Below are positions 15,889 through 24,969 of a stretch of DNA of 64,000 nt, in pieces. This DNA is from a virus. The notes beneath the pieces are model-generated. The model saw only the letters and a program-made list of their open reading frames with translations. It did not search any database and was not told where the DNA came from. Where the stretch lies: IMG/VR virus record IMGVR_UViG_3300027857_000004, positions 1 to 64,000 of that record. One strand, written 5' to 3'. A program made the position numbers and the translations under genes. Every line of letters starts with the position of its first letter. Position 1 is the stretch's first letter.

Positions 15889-18800
15889 ATGGCAGACCCG
15901 ATTACATTGACGCCGGACGAAATCGCTTCGGCGACTCCAATCACTCAGCCTACTGCTCAACCGGTGCAGCTCACGCCGGAAGAGATTGCTTCTGCTCAGC
16001 CGGTCAATCAGGCAAACCCGGTAAATCCTATTCGTGATTTCACGCCGGACCAGCTCGTCGCTCTCCAACGGCAAGCACCTGAGAGTTTCGATATCATTCA
16101 GCAATTTCTCTCCGACCCGACCGCGCAAAAAGACCCTGCCGTTAGGCGGAACGCTGAGCAGGCGTATCATCAACTCCGCCAAGAGCCGTGGTATCACGAT
16201 TTGCCGACACCGGCGCAAATGGCGGGGTCTGTTGGCACTATCGTCAAAGGTTTCGGCAAGCAGGCGAGTAATTACGCCTATGCGGCAGCTGGCGCGCCCG
16301 CACTCGGAATCGCAACCGCAACCGGCGCAGGTGATGAACAATCCCGCCAAGAACTGGCGACCGAAATTCAGAACAAGATTGCAACGAACTGGGCAGGCAC
16401 AGAGACCGGTCTCACCGGATTAATTTCGCAGATTGGCAAAGTAGTCAGCGCAACAGGCCGGGTGCTCCATATAAACAAGCAGCTCGCCGACTACACGCCG
16501 GAAGACAAAAGCGCAGCTTTTCAAGACGCGCTAACCCAGGCGCAGCAAATTCAATCAGCGATGAAGGGACAGGGACCGCTCATGCAAGCGGTGGGCGGCA
16601 ACATCGTGCCGTCACTGAATCTCAAACCCGAAGAAGTTGCCACCGCAGCCGCTGGCGACCCATTTTCGTGGGAAGCGATGGGGACTGGATTAGGCGCAGC
16701 CGGGAAGCTAACGCGCGCCGCGATTCCCGAGGCGGCTCGCGCGGCGATTCAAGATGTTTCGCAACGGGCAGTCGACACACTCGCCAAAGGTGTGACCATT
16801 CCCGCCGGTGCTGCTATTTCATCTTTTGGCAAACTGGCCGGTATGGGAATCGAAAGAGCCCCCGGCGCAGCGGCTGCCGGAGCTGTTCTTGGCGCCACTC
16901 ACGCACTCGGTCTCCCCGGTGAACTTAGCGGCTTCTTGGCTGCCGGTTTAAAAGACATTCGGTCTGCCCCGATAACTCGGCTAGGTGAAGCAGTCGGTCA
17001 AGCTGCCTCTGAGGCACCCGCATTCGGGCGACAAATTACCGGCGCTGAACCGGTCACCGGCGCCTACGCTCAATTAGGACGCGATATCGTCAAATCGATT
17101 CCCACTGCCGTAGCAGATATCGGCAAAGGCGCGGCATTCGACCTGGGGCTCGCTGCGACGTCTGACACGCCGCAGGAAAAGCAAGCGGTTGGGCTGGGCA
17201 CAACGTTAGGAATTCTCGGAGGCGTAGCTGGCGCAGGAAAACGCGCTCTAACCGGACAGCTAATTGCACCGCGCGAATTCACCGGCAACGCGAACTATTT
17301 ACCAGGAACTGGAACAGTTCCGATTTTGGAAGATTTGACCCGGCAAACGTTCCCCAGCATGACGCCGGGCCAGCGTGTCCGGTTCAACGCGACCAGAGAT
17401 TTTCTGCGCGGCGCGAATCCGAATGCAGACATTTTCGTCAGCTCTGGCTCAGATGCGACAGCTAAAGCGTTGACCGACCTTGGCTACTCGCCGGACGATG
17501 CTGCCCGGCTCAGCTCACAAGGTGGCGTCACAACCGAAATTAACGGTCACAAAGTCGCCATCGTCAATGCCGACAGCTTTGATACCGCGCCACACGAAGC
17601 TCGCCACGCGATTGAGAACGTAATGGGCGAGCAGGCACTCCGCCAGCTCGATGACGAAATCAGTTCCGCATACGGAACTAAAAACATGGACGCTATCGGG
17701 CGCTATTACACGTCCAAGATATTTCAGGGGCGAGACCCGGGCGCAAATTGGCAGACGCCTCTTCTCGATATCACGGGCGAAGGCGAGCGGATGGCGCGTG
17801 AGAAATTAATTCAGCAAGGAGTGCCGGACGACCAACTCAAACAGCAATCGTCCGACTGGGGAAATGTTTTGACTCCGGCGGAGATGCAAGACGCAGCGAA
17901 CCGTTACGTGGCTCGCGAAATCGCCGCAGAGAATTTCAGCACTTGGTTCAGCAAGATGGGCGGAGACGTCAACGCGAAACAACAGGTGCCCGAGAAGCTC
18001 GCGCAATGGACAGCCGCCGTGATGAGAACCTTCGGCGCTGAACCGCTCGCCGGTCAGGTCAGTCCGCTTGGATTGCCGCTCTCCAGCAAAGTGATTCAAC
18101 GAGTGGGTGAGCAGGCGCGTGAGTTGACCCGACCGAGTGTCGAACCGGCTGAAGAACCAGCTACCGGTGCGCCGAGACCCCCGGAAAAGGAAGCGCGCAA
18201 CGCAGTCGAATTAGCGAGAACCGCGCCCGATGTTCCGGTAGCCGGTGGCACGAAATCGCAGCGTGAAATTCTCGGGACCGTCGCCGAAGCGATAGCGAAC
18301 CGGACCGGCGTAAAGCTCAATTACCTGTCAGCGCCGGAGGAACCGGCTGCCGCTACGACGTCAAACCGGCCAGTTCGGCGTCAGATGATTGAGATTTTTC
18401 GCTCGATGCCGGAGTCGGCACGCAAACTCTGGGAGAAAACTTTCTTCCCCGACAAAGTCACGAAGTCGAAAAAGGGTTATCAAATTCAAGGCTGGGCACC
18501 GGAAGTCTTTGCCGCCAATGCGCACAAGTTGGCAGGCACAATCGCCAGCACGCCGGAAATGGCTGGCCTGTCTCCGTATGAAGTCGACCCGGCAACAAAG
18601 TCATTTACGCCAGAAGCTTGGCAGCAACTGTATAACGACACCAGCCGATTTGTGGCGAATCAGCAGTCCGGACGCACCGGTTCAGGTGTCCCTCTCGAAG
18701 TTCCGCCGGGAATGCAAGAGAAGGGATTTTTCAAACCGCCGTTGAAACCGGGCGCAGGTTCGCTCGACCAACGCAAGGCCGATTTTATTTCGATGCTTTT

Positions 18801-21800
18801 CAACTTCAAGCTGCCTGACACTGCGCGGCTCGGAGGTGGAAAGTTCCCGCTCAATGTCGCCGGGCAGGAAGTAAGCAAAGCGACTATCCCGGGACGCATT
18901 GAGTCGCCAGTGATTCCCAGACCGGAATTTACAGAGGGCGCAGTCAAGAAGTTTCCCGAACTGCAAGGCAGACAGATTCTGGAAGTCAATCCGGTCCGGA
19001 ACGAATTCGAGAATGCGGCGCTGAAGGCGAATAAGCCGATGCCTTCGTTCATCGAATCCGTTCAGAAATTAAACCTGGAGCACATCAAGGAAGCGGAACA
19101 CGCTCCGGAAGCGTCTCCGGAATTCCGCGGCAACACTTTAACACTGTCAGCCGGATTCGCGCCGAAAACGAACGAGCCGCGAGCCGTTAAAATGGCGGCT
19201 ATTCGCGACGAAGGCACCGGCAGGGTTTTCGAGGGTCCGATGCATGCGTCCGCTACGCTCGACTGGCTGCGCGACAAGCACGCTGACAAAATCGATGAAG
19301 CTGGCAATCTGCCGCCCGAAGTAGAATTGGATGCCTGGAATTCGCACCCCAACGTAACCGAAGGATTTACTACAAACAATGGTGAGTTTCTTAACCGAGA
19401 AGAGGCGTTCGAAAGAGCCCAAAGCTTTGGTCAGATGCCAGCTGCTGTAGACGAACCTGGGGCTTCTTTAGAATCCACCGCATTTGAAAAACACAAAAAG
19501 TTAATATCTGCGTTCGCTCCAGCTTCTCGTGAGCAGATGGCAGAATATGAACGTCAACGAGCCGCCTACGAAGCGACTCCCTGGTGGAAGCGTCCACCCG
19601 TAGGGGAGACCGAAACCGGACGGCACACTTCCTACGCCGGTGACCCGGAATCGGGTTTAGTTCTGCACAGCGCGAAGCAGCGCAGCACCGTTTTCGTCAG
19701 GCCGGGAAACGAAGCGAACGCTTTTCTTTCGAAGTGGCAACAGGCGCCGAACCAAGCGGCAAAAGACCAAGTGGTGGAATCTTATTTCGGTCCGACTGGT
19801 GCGCAATTTGCGCCCGATAAAAAGACGTTCATCGTTCGGCACGGCTCGACCGAAATGAACAACTCGGACCCGGACAAAGACTTGATTCGCGGCCATATCG
19901 ATGTTCCGCTCGATGATAAAGGCAGACGCGAAGCGGGTGAGGCTGCTCAGAATATCGCCGACCAAGGCGGAGTTAACCACGTCATCGCGTCCGACTTGGG
20001 TAGGACGCAAGAAACCGGCCAGATAATCGCCGATAAGAACGGCGCGACAATGGAATTAGACCCGGGGTTGCGGCCTTGGAAGTTCGGTCCGACAATCGAA
20101 GGCAAGCCGACGGCGAAGATGCTGCCTGAGATTAAGCGGCTGACCGAGAACCCGGATGAGAGACCGCCCGAGGGTGAAACGTTCAACGAATTCAAAGACC
20201 GCTTTCTGGACGCTTTCCATCGCGCGCAAGAGAATCACGCCGACAAAAACACTGCGATTGTGACGCACTACCGAGGCACGAAGTTGCTCGATGCGTGGCG
20301 CGCTACCGGAACTGACAACGACACAATCGACAAGGCTATTTTCGAGAAATACGACAAAGACAAAACGCCGGGCAACGTTGACGTTGTCGACAAAGCCGGT
20401 GCTGAGCTAGCGCCAGAGCCTGAGAAACAACCAGCAGTCGATAAAGCGGCTGAGTTAATGCGGGATGCGAATGACGATGTCAGCCGACAATGGGCAAGCG
20501 AAGCAGCCGCGCAATTCGCCGCGAAAAAACCTGTCGAAGGTGGGCGAAAATCCAAACAGGATTGGACACTGCGAGAGGGGCCGGGTCTTTTCAGCAAAGC
20601 GTGGATTCTGCCCGATGGCAAACCGGTTCAGCTTGGCGGCCAATGGCACCACGAGTGGCTGAATGAGAATCCGAACATCGCGAAAAAATATGGTCTTAAA
20701 ACTACCACTAGCGCTGAAGACAACCGTTCTGAGGCTTTGCAAAAAGGGTTCGCTCGTGTTAACTATGAAAAAAACACCGGCACGCTCAAGGTCGAAGCTC
20801 GCGCGCAGGATTGGCAAAAAATAGCACCGGCAATCAGGCAGCTAGCGGAAACTAATCTGCGCAAAATCGACAACATGGACGTTCATCTGCTCGACTCCAA
20901 AGCGCAGCGAATAGTCGACTCTGATGGGGTGGCATTGCACACATACGACCCGGGCGAGAAGATGGACCATCTTCCGATGATATCGGAGCCGACGAGCACG
21001 ACCACGATGAGTGCACAAGCTCCAGCAGAAAAAGCTCAATTTTCACCTAGTAAAAAAGAAGATAAAATAAGAGCGGTTGAAAGATACAAACAATTTTGGA
21101 TTTTGAACAATGGTGAAATAGTGCCTTCTCCAGAAGGGCACATGGCTTCTGCTAGAGACGTGCTGCCCCACGAAACCATATTAGAAGACCGTAAAACTGG
21201 TGTGGCAGGTTCCTTATATGATAGCATGCAAAACCGGGGGCATCTTCGGGGCATGCTAATGGAATATCCAAACAAAAGCATAGAAATTGAGGGGTCGGTA
21301 AAAGTGCCAGTGTCCAGATTAGCAAAAGAATCCATAGAAGATATTTCACACGCTCTCGAAAGACCAGCAAATATAAATGGAAAGCGACTGGAGACTGGTT
21401 TTCCGGAAGAACAAGGTCCGGGCCTCGTCTCAAATCAATTCGCACCGAGCGACCATCCGCGCGCTATTCGCGGCGCCGCTGTGCGTGACCGTGAGACCGG
21501 TAAGATTTACGAGGGTCCGATGCACTTCTATGCGTTGCAGCGAGCGGAAGAGGCGGGCGCGACCGGGATACATGACGAAGGTTTTATGACGAACAGCGGC
21601 GAGTTTTTGAATCGCCGAGAAGCATTTGACCGAGCAAAAGAACTAGACCAGTTGAAGACGCCGGAAACTCCGCAGCAAGCGGAAGCGTTGGAACGCGCAG
21701 AGCGATTCGGCGCGTTATCGGAACAAGTCAAAGGCATCCAATTCGCGCCACCGAATCAAGACGAGCTGGACAAAATCAAATCGGGCGAATCGTTCGGTCA

Positions 21801-23559
21801 AACGTTCAACCAGGACGGTTCGGTATGGCAGCCCACAAACAAAAAGCAGGATATCGTCACACTCGCCAGTGTCAACATTCCGACTGCCCAATTGAGTCAG
21901 GACGAAGTCCAGAAAGCATCTGCCCCCTACTCCGATTTGCTGAACAATCCGAATGTCAAACTCGGTGCGTTCAATTTCGAGCAGGCCGGTAAGCCAATGA
22001 CGAGTATCGATATCAACGCCATCGTGCCGCAAGCACACCGCGAGAATTCGCTCAAGTTCGCCAAGGACAACGACCAGATGGCGATTTTCGATATGGCGAA
22101 AAACGATGTGGTGAACACCGGCGGCGCCGGTAACACGAAGCTGACCACTCCGGCGCACATTGCCAAAGCTCTGCCCGCGCTACTCGCTGGAGAACCAGTT
22201 GATGTCGACCGGATTTTAGCTGCCCAACATCGCATAGCGTCGAACATTCCGGCTGGCAAAAAGCCTTTGCCTGTCAGTGACGACTTGTCGGTCAAGTCAG
22301 CTCTCGCGCAGACGACGATGGACAAGTTCACCACCGAAGTTGCGGACCGAATCAAAAGCAATCCAGGTTTTCGAGACATCAAAGGAACGTCTCCAGAGAA
22401 AGTCCTGCCGCAGATTGTGAATCGGATGGCTGAGAATATCCGTTTCCTTTTCGACAAAGCGACCGATGCGAACAAAAAACTGTGGAAGCAATGGTATGAC
22501 ATCGCGAACGATTTAAGCCATCGCCTGGGTGGCGAATTCGAGCTGCCCCACTTTGCTGTCGCCGGTATCAATGCCCGGCTCTCGCCGCAAAAAGATTGGT
22601 ATATGAACGTGACGCTGACTCGCAAGCTTCTTCAGACCGTTGCGGCGGACCCGGCGTGGAGCGAAAGCGACAAACTGTTCACGCGGTCAGTTCTGGAGAA
22701 CGCCGAAACAGCGCGCCGCAAAAAATTAGCCGATGACGGCGAAACTCCGACCCAGAAAAGTATCGATGCATTTAACGACCGCATTGCGAACGTGGAGAGC
22801 ATTCCGGAAGGAAAACGAGTAAGCGAAATGACGCCGGAGGATGCCGCTTACTTGATTCGCAGTCACAACGAACTGAAGGGCGACAAAATAATTGTCGACC
22901 ACAATTTCAAGCCGGTCAAGGGAGCGGGCAAACTGACGTGGCAGACATATGAGGCACTCTCTGATGCGTTGAAGATTCTGCGCAACCCGACTCTCGAAGA
23001 AATCAACACCCAGCTCGGGAGCAACCACAAGGTCAGAAGTTTTTATAACAATCACGTCGACCCGATGAACCCACAAGACGTGACTGTCGACACTCACGCC
23101 GTCGCAGCTTCGCACTTAATGCCCTACGGGAGCAAGAACAAACCTATCTTGGAGAACTTCGGAGCGGTCCGGCACAAAAACTCCGGCTACAACGGAAGCT
23201 ATTTCGTGACTGCCGATGCGTATCGGCAGGTTGCAAAAGAAGTTGGCTTACTCCCGCGCGAAGTTCAATCTATCGTGTGGGAACAAATGCGCAACACGCT
23301 GACACCGGCAGGAAAGCGGACACCTGGATTGGTGAAGCAGACCGACGCAATCTGGGCGAAAGCAGAGAAGGGAAAAATCACTCGCGACGAAGCACGCAAC
23401 CAGATTTACAGCCTTTTCGAAAAGGTCAGCGGTAACAAAGCGAGCAAAGGTCAAGCGGACTGGTATGACGAGTATCTGGCGAGCAAAGAGCAAGCGTTCG
23501 CAAAAGATTTCGAAGGTAAAGAAAGTCTAACACATGAAACTGCCGAACAGCCATTTTAG
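15889..23559 (+). CDS. Giant multidomain virion (polyvalent-type) protein
   Basis: 2556 residues. The N-terminus contains repeated TLTPDEIASA / QLTPEEIASA motifs. Residues about 550-590 contain HEARH (His569, Glu570, His573), a possible zinc-peptidase motif. Two homologous modules lie at about 1097-1184 and 1850-1924 (RDEGTGRVFEGPMH ... GEFLNREEAFERA and RDRETGKIYEGPMH ... GEFLNRREAFDRA). A segment at about 1247-1301 (GLVLHSAKQRSTVF ... VVESYF) recurs as a separate small gene at 38198. A histidine-phosphatase domain follows (RHG at 1317-1319, VTHYRG near 1460). The last 400 residues form another large helical domain. This is the pattern of polyvalent proteins injected with phage DNA. Confidence 0.7.
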   Translation: MADPITLTPDEIASATPITQPTAQPVQLTPEEIASAQPVNQANPVNPIRDFTPDQLVALQRQAPESFDIIQQFLSDPTAQKDPAVRRNAEQAYHQLRQEPWYHDLPTPAQMAGSVGTIVKGFGKQASNYAYAAAGAPALGIATATGAGDEQSRQELATEIQNKIATNWAGTETGLTGLISQIGKVVSATGRVLHINKQLADYTPEDKSAAFQDALTQAQQIQSAMKGQGPLMQAVGGNIVPSLNLKPEEVATAAAGDPFSWEAMGTGLGAAGKLTRAAIPEAARAAIQDVSQRAVDTLAKGVTIPAGAAISSFGKLAGMGIERAPGAAAAGAVLGATHALGLPGELSGFLAAGLKDIRSAPITRLGEAVGQAASEAPAFGRQITGAEPVTGAYAQLGRDIVKSIPTAVADIGKGAAFDLGLAATSDTPQEKQAVGLGTTLGILGGVAGAGKRALTGQLIAPREFTGNANYLPGTGTVPILEDLTRQTFPSMTPGQRVRFNATRDFLRGANPNADIFVSSGSDATAKALTDLGYSPDDAARLSSQGGVTTEINGHKVAIVNADSFDTAPHEARHAIENVMGEQALRQLDDEISSAYGTKNMDAIGRYYTSKIFQGRDPGANWQTPLLDITGEGERMAREKLIQQGVPDDQLKQQSSDWGNVLTPAEMQDAANRYVAREIAAENFSTWFSKMGGDVNAKQQVPEKLAQWTAAVMRTFGAEPLAGQVSPLGLPLSSKVIQRVGEQARELTRPSVEPAEEPATGAPRPPEKEARNAVELARTAPDVPVAGGTKSQREILGTVAEAIANRTGVKLNYLSAPEEPAAATTSNRPVRRQMIEIFRSMPESARKLWEKTFFPDKVTKSKKGYQIQGWAPEVFAANAHKLAGTIASTPEMAGLSPYEVDPATKSFTPEAWQQLYNDTSRFVANQQSGRTGSGVPLEVPPGMQEKGFFKPPLKPGAGSLDQRKADFISMLFNFKLPDTARLGGGKFPLNVAGQEVSKATIPGRIESPVIPRPEFTEGAVKKFPELQGRQILEVNPVRNEFENAALKANKPMPSFIESVQKLNLEHIKEAEHAPEASPEFRGNTLTLSAGFAPKTNEPRAVKMAAIRDEGTGRVFEGPMHASATLDWLRDKHADKIDEAGNLPPEVELDAWNSHPNVTEGFTTNNGEFLNREEAFERAQSFGQMPAAVDEPGASLESTAFEKHKKLISAFAPASREQMAEYERQRAAYEATPWWKRPPVGETETGRHTSYAGDPESGLVLHSAKQRSTVFVRPGNEANAFLSKWQQAPNQAAKDQVVESYFGPTGAQFAPDKKTFIVRHGSTEMNNSDPDKDLIRGHIDVPLDDKGRREAGEAAQNIADQGGVNHVIASDLGRTQETGQIIADKNGATMELDPGLRPWKFGPTIEGKPTAKMLPEIKRLTENPDERPPEGETFNEFKDRFLDAFHRAQENHADKNTAIVTHYRGTKLLDAWRATGTDNDTIDKAIFEKYDKDKTPGNVDVVDKAGAELAPEPEKQPAVDKAAELMRDANDDVSRQWASEAAAQFAAKKPVEGGRKSKQDWTLREGPGLFSKAWILPDGKPVQLGGQWHHEWLNENPNIAKKYGLKTTTSAEDNRSEALQKGFARVNYEKNTGTLKVEARAQDWQKIAPAIRQLAETNLRKIDNMDVHLLDSKAQRIVDSDGVALHTYDPGEKMDHLPMISEPTSTTTMSAQAPAEKAQFSPSKKEDKIRAVERYKQFWILNNGEIVPSPEGHMASARDVLPHETILEDRKTGVAGSLYDSMQNRGHLRGMLMEYPNKSIEIEGSVKVPVSRLAKESIEDISHALERPANINGKRLETGFPEEQGPGLVSNQFAPSDHPRAIRGAAVRDRETGKIYEGPMHFYALQRAEEAGATGIHDEGFMTNSGEFLNRREAFDRAKELDQLKTPETPQQAEALERAERFGALSEQVKGIQFAPPNQDELDKIKSGESFGQTFNQDGSVWQPTNKKQDIVTLASVNIPTAQLSQDEVQKASAPYSDLLNNPNVKLGAFNFEQAGKPMTSIDINAIVPQAHRENSLKFAKDNDQMAIFDMAKNDVVNTGGAGNTKLTTPAHIAKALPALLAGEPVDVDRILAAQHRIASNIPAGKKPLPVSDDLSVKSALAQTTMDKFTTEVADRIKSNPGFRDIKGTSPEKVLPQIVNRMAENIRFLFDKATDANKKLWKQWYDIANDLSHRLGGEFELPHFAVAGINARLSPQKDWYMNVTLTRKLLQTVAADPAWSESDKLFTRSVLENAETARRKKLADDGETPTQKSIDAFNDRIANVESIPEGKRVSEMTPEDAAYLIRSHNELKGDKIIVDHNFKPVKGAGKLTWQTYEALSDALKILRNPTLEEINTQLGSNHKVRSFYNNHVDPMNPQDVTVDTHAVAASHLMPYGSKNKPILENFGAVRHKNSGYNGSYFVTADAYRQVAKEVGLLPREVQSIVWEQMRNTLTPAGKRTPGLVKQTDAIWAKAEKGKITRDEARNQIYSLFEKVSGNKASKGQADWYDEYLASKEQAFAKDFEGKESLTHETAEQPF

Positions 23560-23767
23560 AATCCCGGCTATATCTCCGGAAGATAAAGACGTGCCCGAAA
23601 TCGAACCCCAGCAGGCGTTCGTCGCAGACCCTGAGTCCGACACCGTTAAAAAACTGGCGAAGCTAATCGGCTGGGACAAAGTCAGGGAGCTGGCCGAACC
23701 GACCCCGAAAGAATCGACTGCCCACCTCGTGCAGCCTAGCCCCAGGTCAACAATCAACCGACTGTAA
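23534..23767 (+). CDS. Small hypothetical protein after the giant gene
   Basis: 77 residues. ATG 23534 overlaps the giant gene's end by 26 bases in another frame. It is Pro/Glu/Lys-rich (ISPEDKDVPEIEPQQ; DTVKKLAKLIGWDKVREL). Its last codons (CGA CTG TAA) coincide with the CGACTGTAA motif of the next gene. The function is unknown; co-expression with the virion genes is likely. Confidence 0.5.
   Translation: MKLPNSHFRIPAISPEDKDVPEIEPQQAFVADPESDTVKKLAKLIGWDKVRELAEPTPKESTAHLVQPSPRSTINRL
23759..23767 (+). promoter_or_regulatory. CGACTGTAA start-site motif
   Basis: CCGACTGTAATCGT stands 6 nt (core to start) before the ATG at 23772 and overlaps the stop codon of the preceding small gene. Confidence 0.6.
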
Positions 23768-23771
23768 TCGT

Positions 23772-24506
23772 ATGCCAGATGCCCAATCTTTAGTCCAACC
23801 TTTAGCCGCACCGATGCCGCAGACCACTGGGGGTGCGCCAATACCCAACACCGCAGACGGCGCAGCTGGGGGCAGCCCTGCGCCGAATTCGGCCACTCCT
23901 GAAGGCCCAGCCATACCCAAGGAATTGGTGAAGCACCCAGCCTTCCAGGCACTGTTCTCCGGCGCGCCGCCCGCGCTATCCTATCACATTAAGGGGTTTG
24001 CCGACCGCGATGAGCGGGAGCTATTCTCTAAAAACAAAGCCTTTCTCCAAAAAGCCGGGATATCGGTTTACAAGTCAATCAGCGGAGATAGGGGCGTGAT
24101 ATTCAATGCTTTACATGTTCATCCGCAAGACCTGTATGCGGCTGACAAGATGGGAAAACTCGACCAGATTGCCCCCGACTTTGATGTCGTAAATCACGCG
24201 GTGGCGAAAAGCGGCATATCGAACCCGGTTCTGCGGGTTGGGCACGTCCCAGCGGCGCCACCGATGTCCAGGTCAGCCACTATAGCGCCCCAATCTGCGT
24301 CCCAGGATGCCCTAGCACAGCGCGTAATGGGCAACCAAGCTCCTGGGCCGGGGCAAACCCCTCCCGTGGCTCCTACGCTTCCTGCATCAGTTCAAAAGCG
24401 GCTTCTAGCAGAACGTTCTGCGAACCTAACGCCCGGGGCACCAACCGCGGGACAGGCGCCTGGGCAGGGCCGTCTGTTAAATTCGATTTTGAAACCGGTT
24501 CAGTGA
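23772..24506 (+). CDS. Pro/Ala-rich virion-region protein
   Basis: 244 residues. N- and C-terminal regions are Pro/Ala/Gln low-complexity. The central part (about 55-160) looks folded (HPAFQALFSGAPPALSYHIKGF ... NALHVHPQDLYAADKMGKLD). It has no signal or TM. It is the last gene of the left + block, and its final 134 bases overlap tail-to-tail with the C-terminal extension of an HNH-AP2 gene on the other strand. The function is unknown. Confidence 0.5.
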   Translation: MPDAQSLVQPLAAPMPQTTGGAPIPNTADGAAGGSPAPNSATPEGPAIPKELVKHPAFQALFSGAPPALSYHIKGFADRDERELFSKNKAFLQKAGISVYKSISGDRGVIFNALHVHPQDLYAADKMGKLDQIAPDFDVVNHAVAKSGISNPVLRVGHVPAAPPMSRSATIAPQSASQDALAQRVMGNQAPGPGQTPPVAPTLPASVQKRLLAERSANLTPGAPTAGQAPGQGRLLNSILKPVQ

Positions 24507-24957
24507 CCGGAAAGTTAAGAAGAGCAAACTGTCCGAAAAGCGCTAGGGCACGCTTGTCATACGCCTGGGCTGCCTCAATGGCCGTATCGAAGCAGCCGAT
24601 GTGTATTCGCTGTCGGTCTTTGCCGATAGTGGCATAGTATTTATTTCCTCGATTTGGCCGGAAATGAACGCCCTTGTATCCGCTTTTGTTACGCTTAGGC
24701 TTGCCTTTATTTGCTTGGTTTTGAGAGTTGGTGCAGTCTCTAAGGTTGTCCCGCTGATTGTTTAACCCATCGCCGTCCCAGTGGTCTGAAAATTCGTAAT
24801 CCGGATTAAGAAGTTTATGCAACGGAATGCTACTAACGGCATAAACTGTATTTTTGTCCTTCCGCTTCTTGGCTTGCCATTTGAATTTACTTAAAAATTC
24901 AAAATCGGCGTCATCGACTTTTGTAACGAATCCTTGCGTGAGTTTAATTTCTTTCAT
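24373..24957 (-). CDS. HNH-AP2 homing endonuclease (copy 1, last in - operon)
   Basis: 194 residues from ATG at 24957; a TTG three codons earlier is an alternative. The N-terminal signature is MKEIKLTQGFVTKVDDADFE, then an HNH core (DHWDGDGLNNQRDNLRDCTN) and an AP2-like DNA-binding domain (SGYKGVHFRPNRGNKYYATI ... AAQAYDKRALALFG). Other copies end near LLNFP; this one continues about 45 residues antisense to the convergent virion gene, so it seems to have lost its own stop. The extension is probably non-functional. The family is very recognisable. Confidence 0.88.
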   Translation of the reverse strand: MKEIKLTQGFVTKVDDADFEFLSKFKWQAKKRKDKNTVYAVSSIPLHKLLNPDYEFSDHWDGDGLNNQRDNLRDCTNSQNQANKGKPKRNKSGYKGVHFRPNRGNKYYATIGKDRQRIHIGCFDTAIEAAQAYDKRALALFGQFALLNFPVTEPVSKSNLTDGPAQAPVPRLVPRALGSQNVLLEAAFELMQEA

Positions 24958-24969
24958 TGTCTTCAATAG

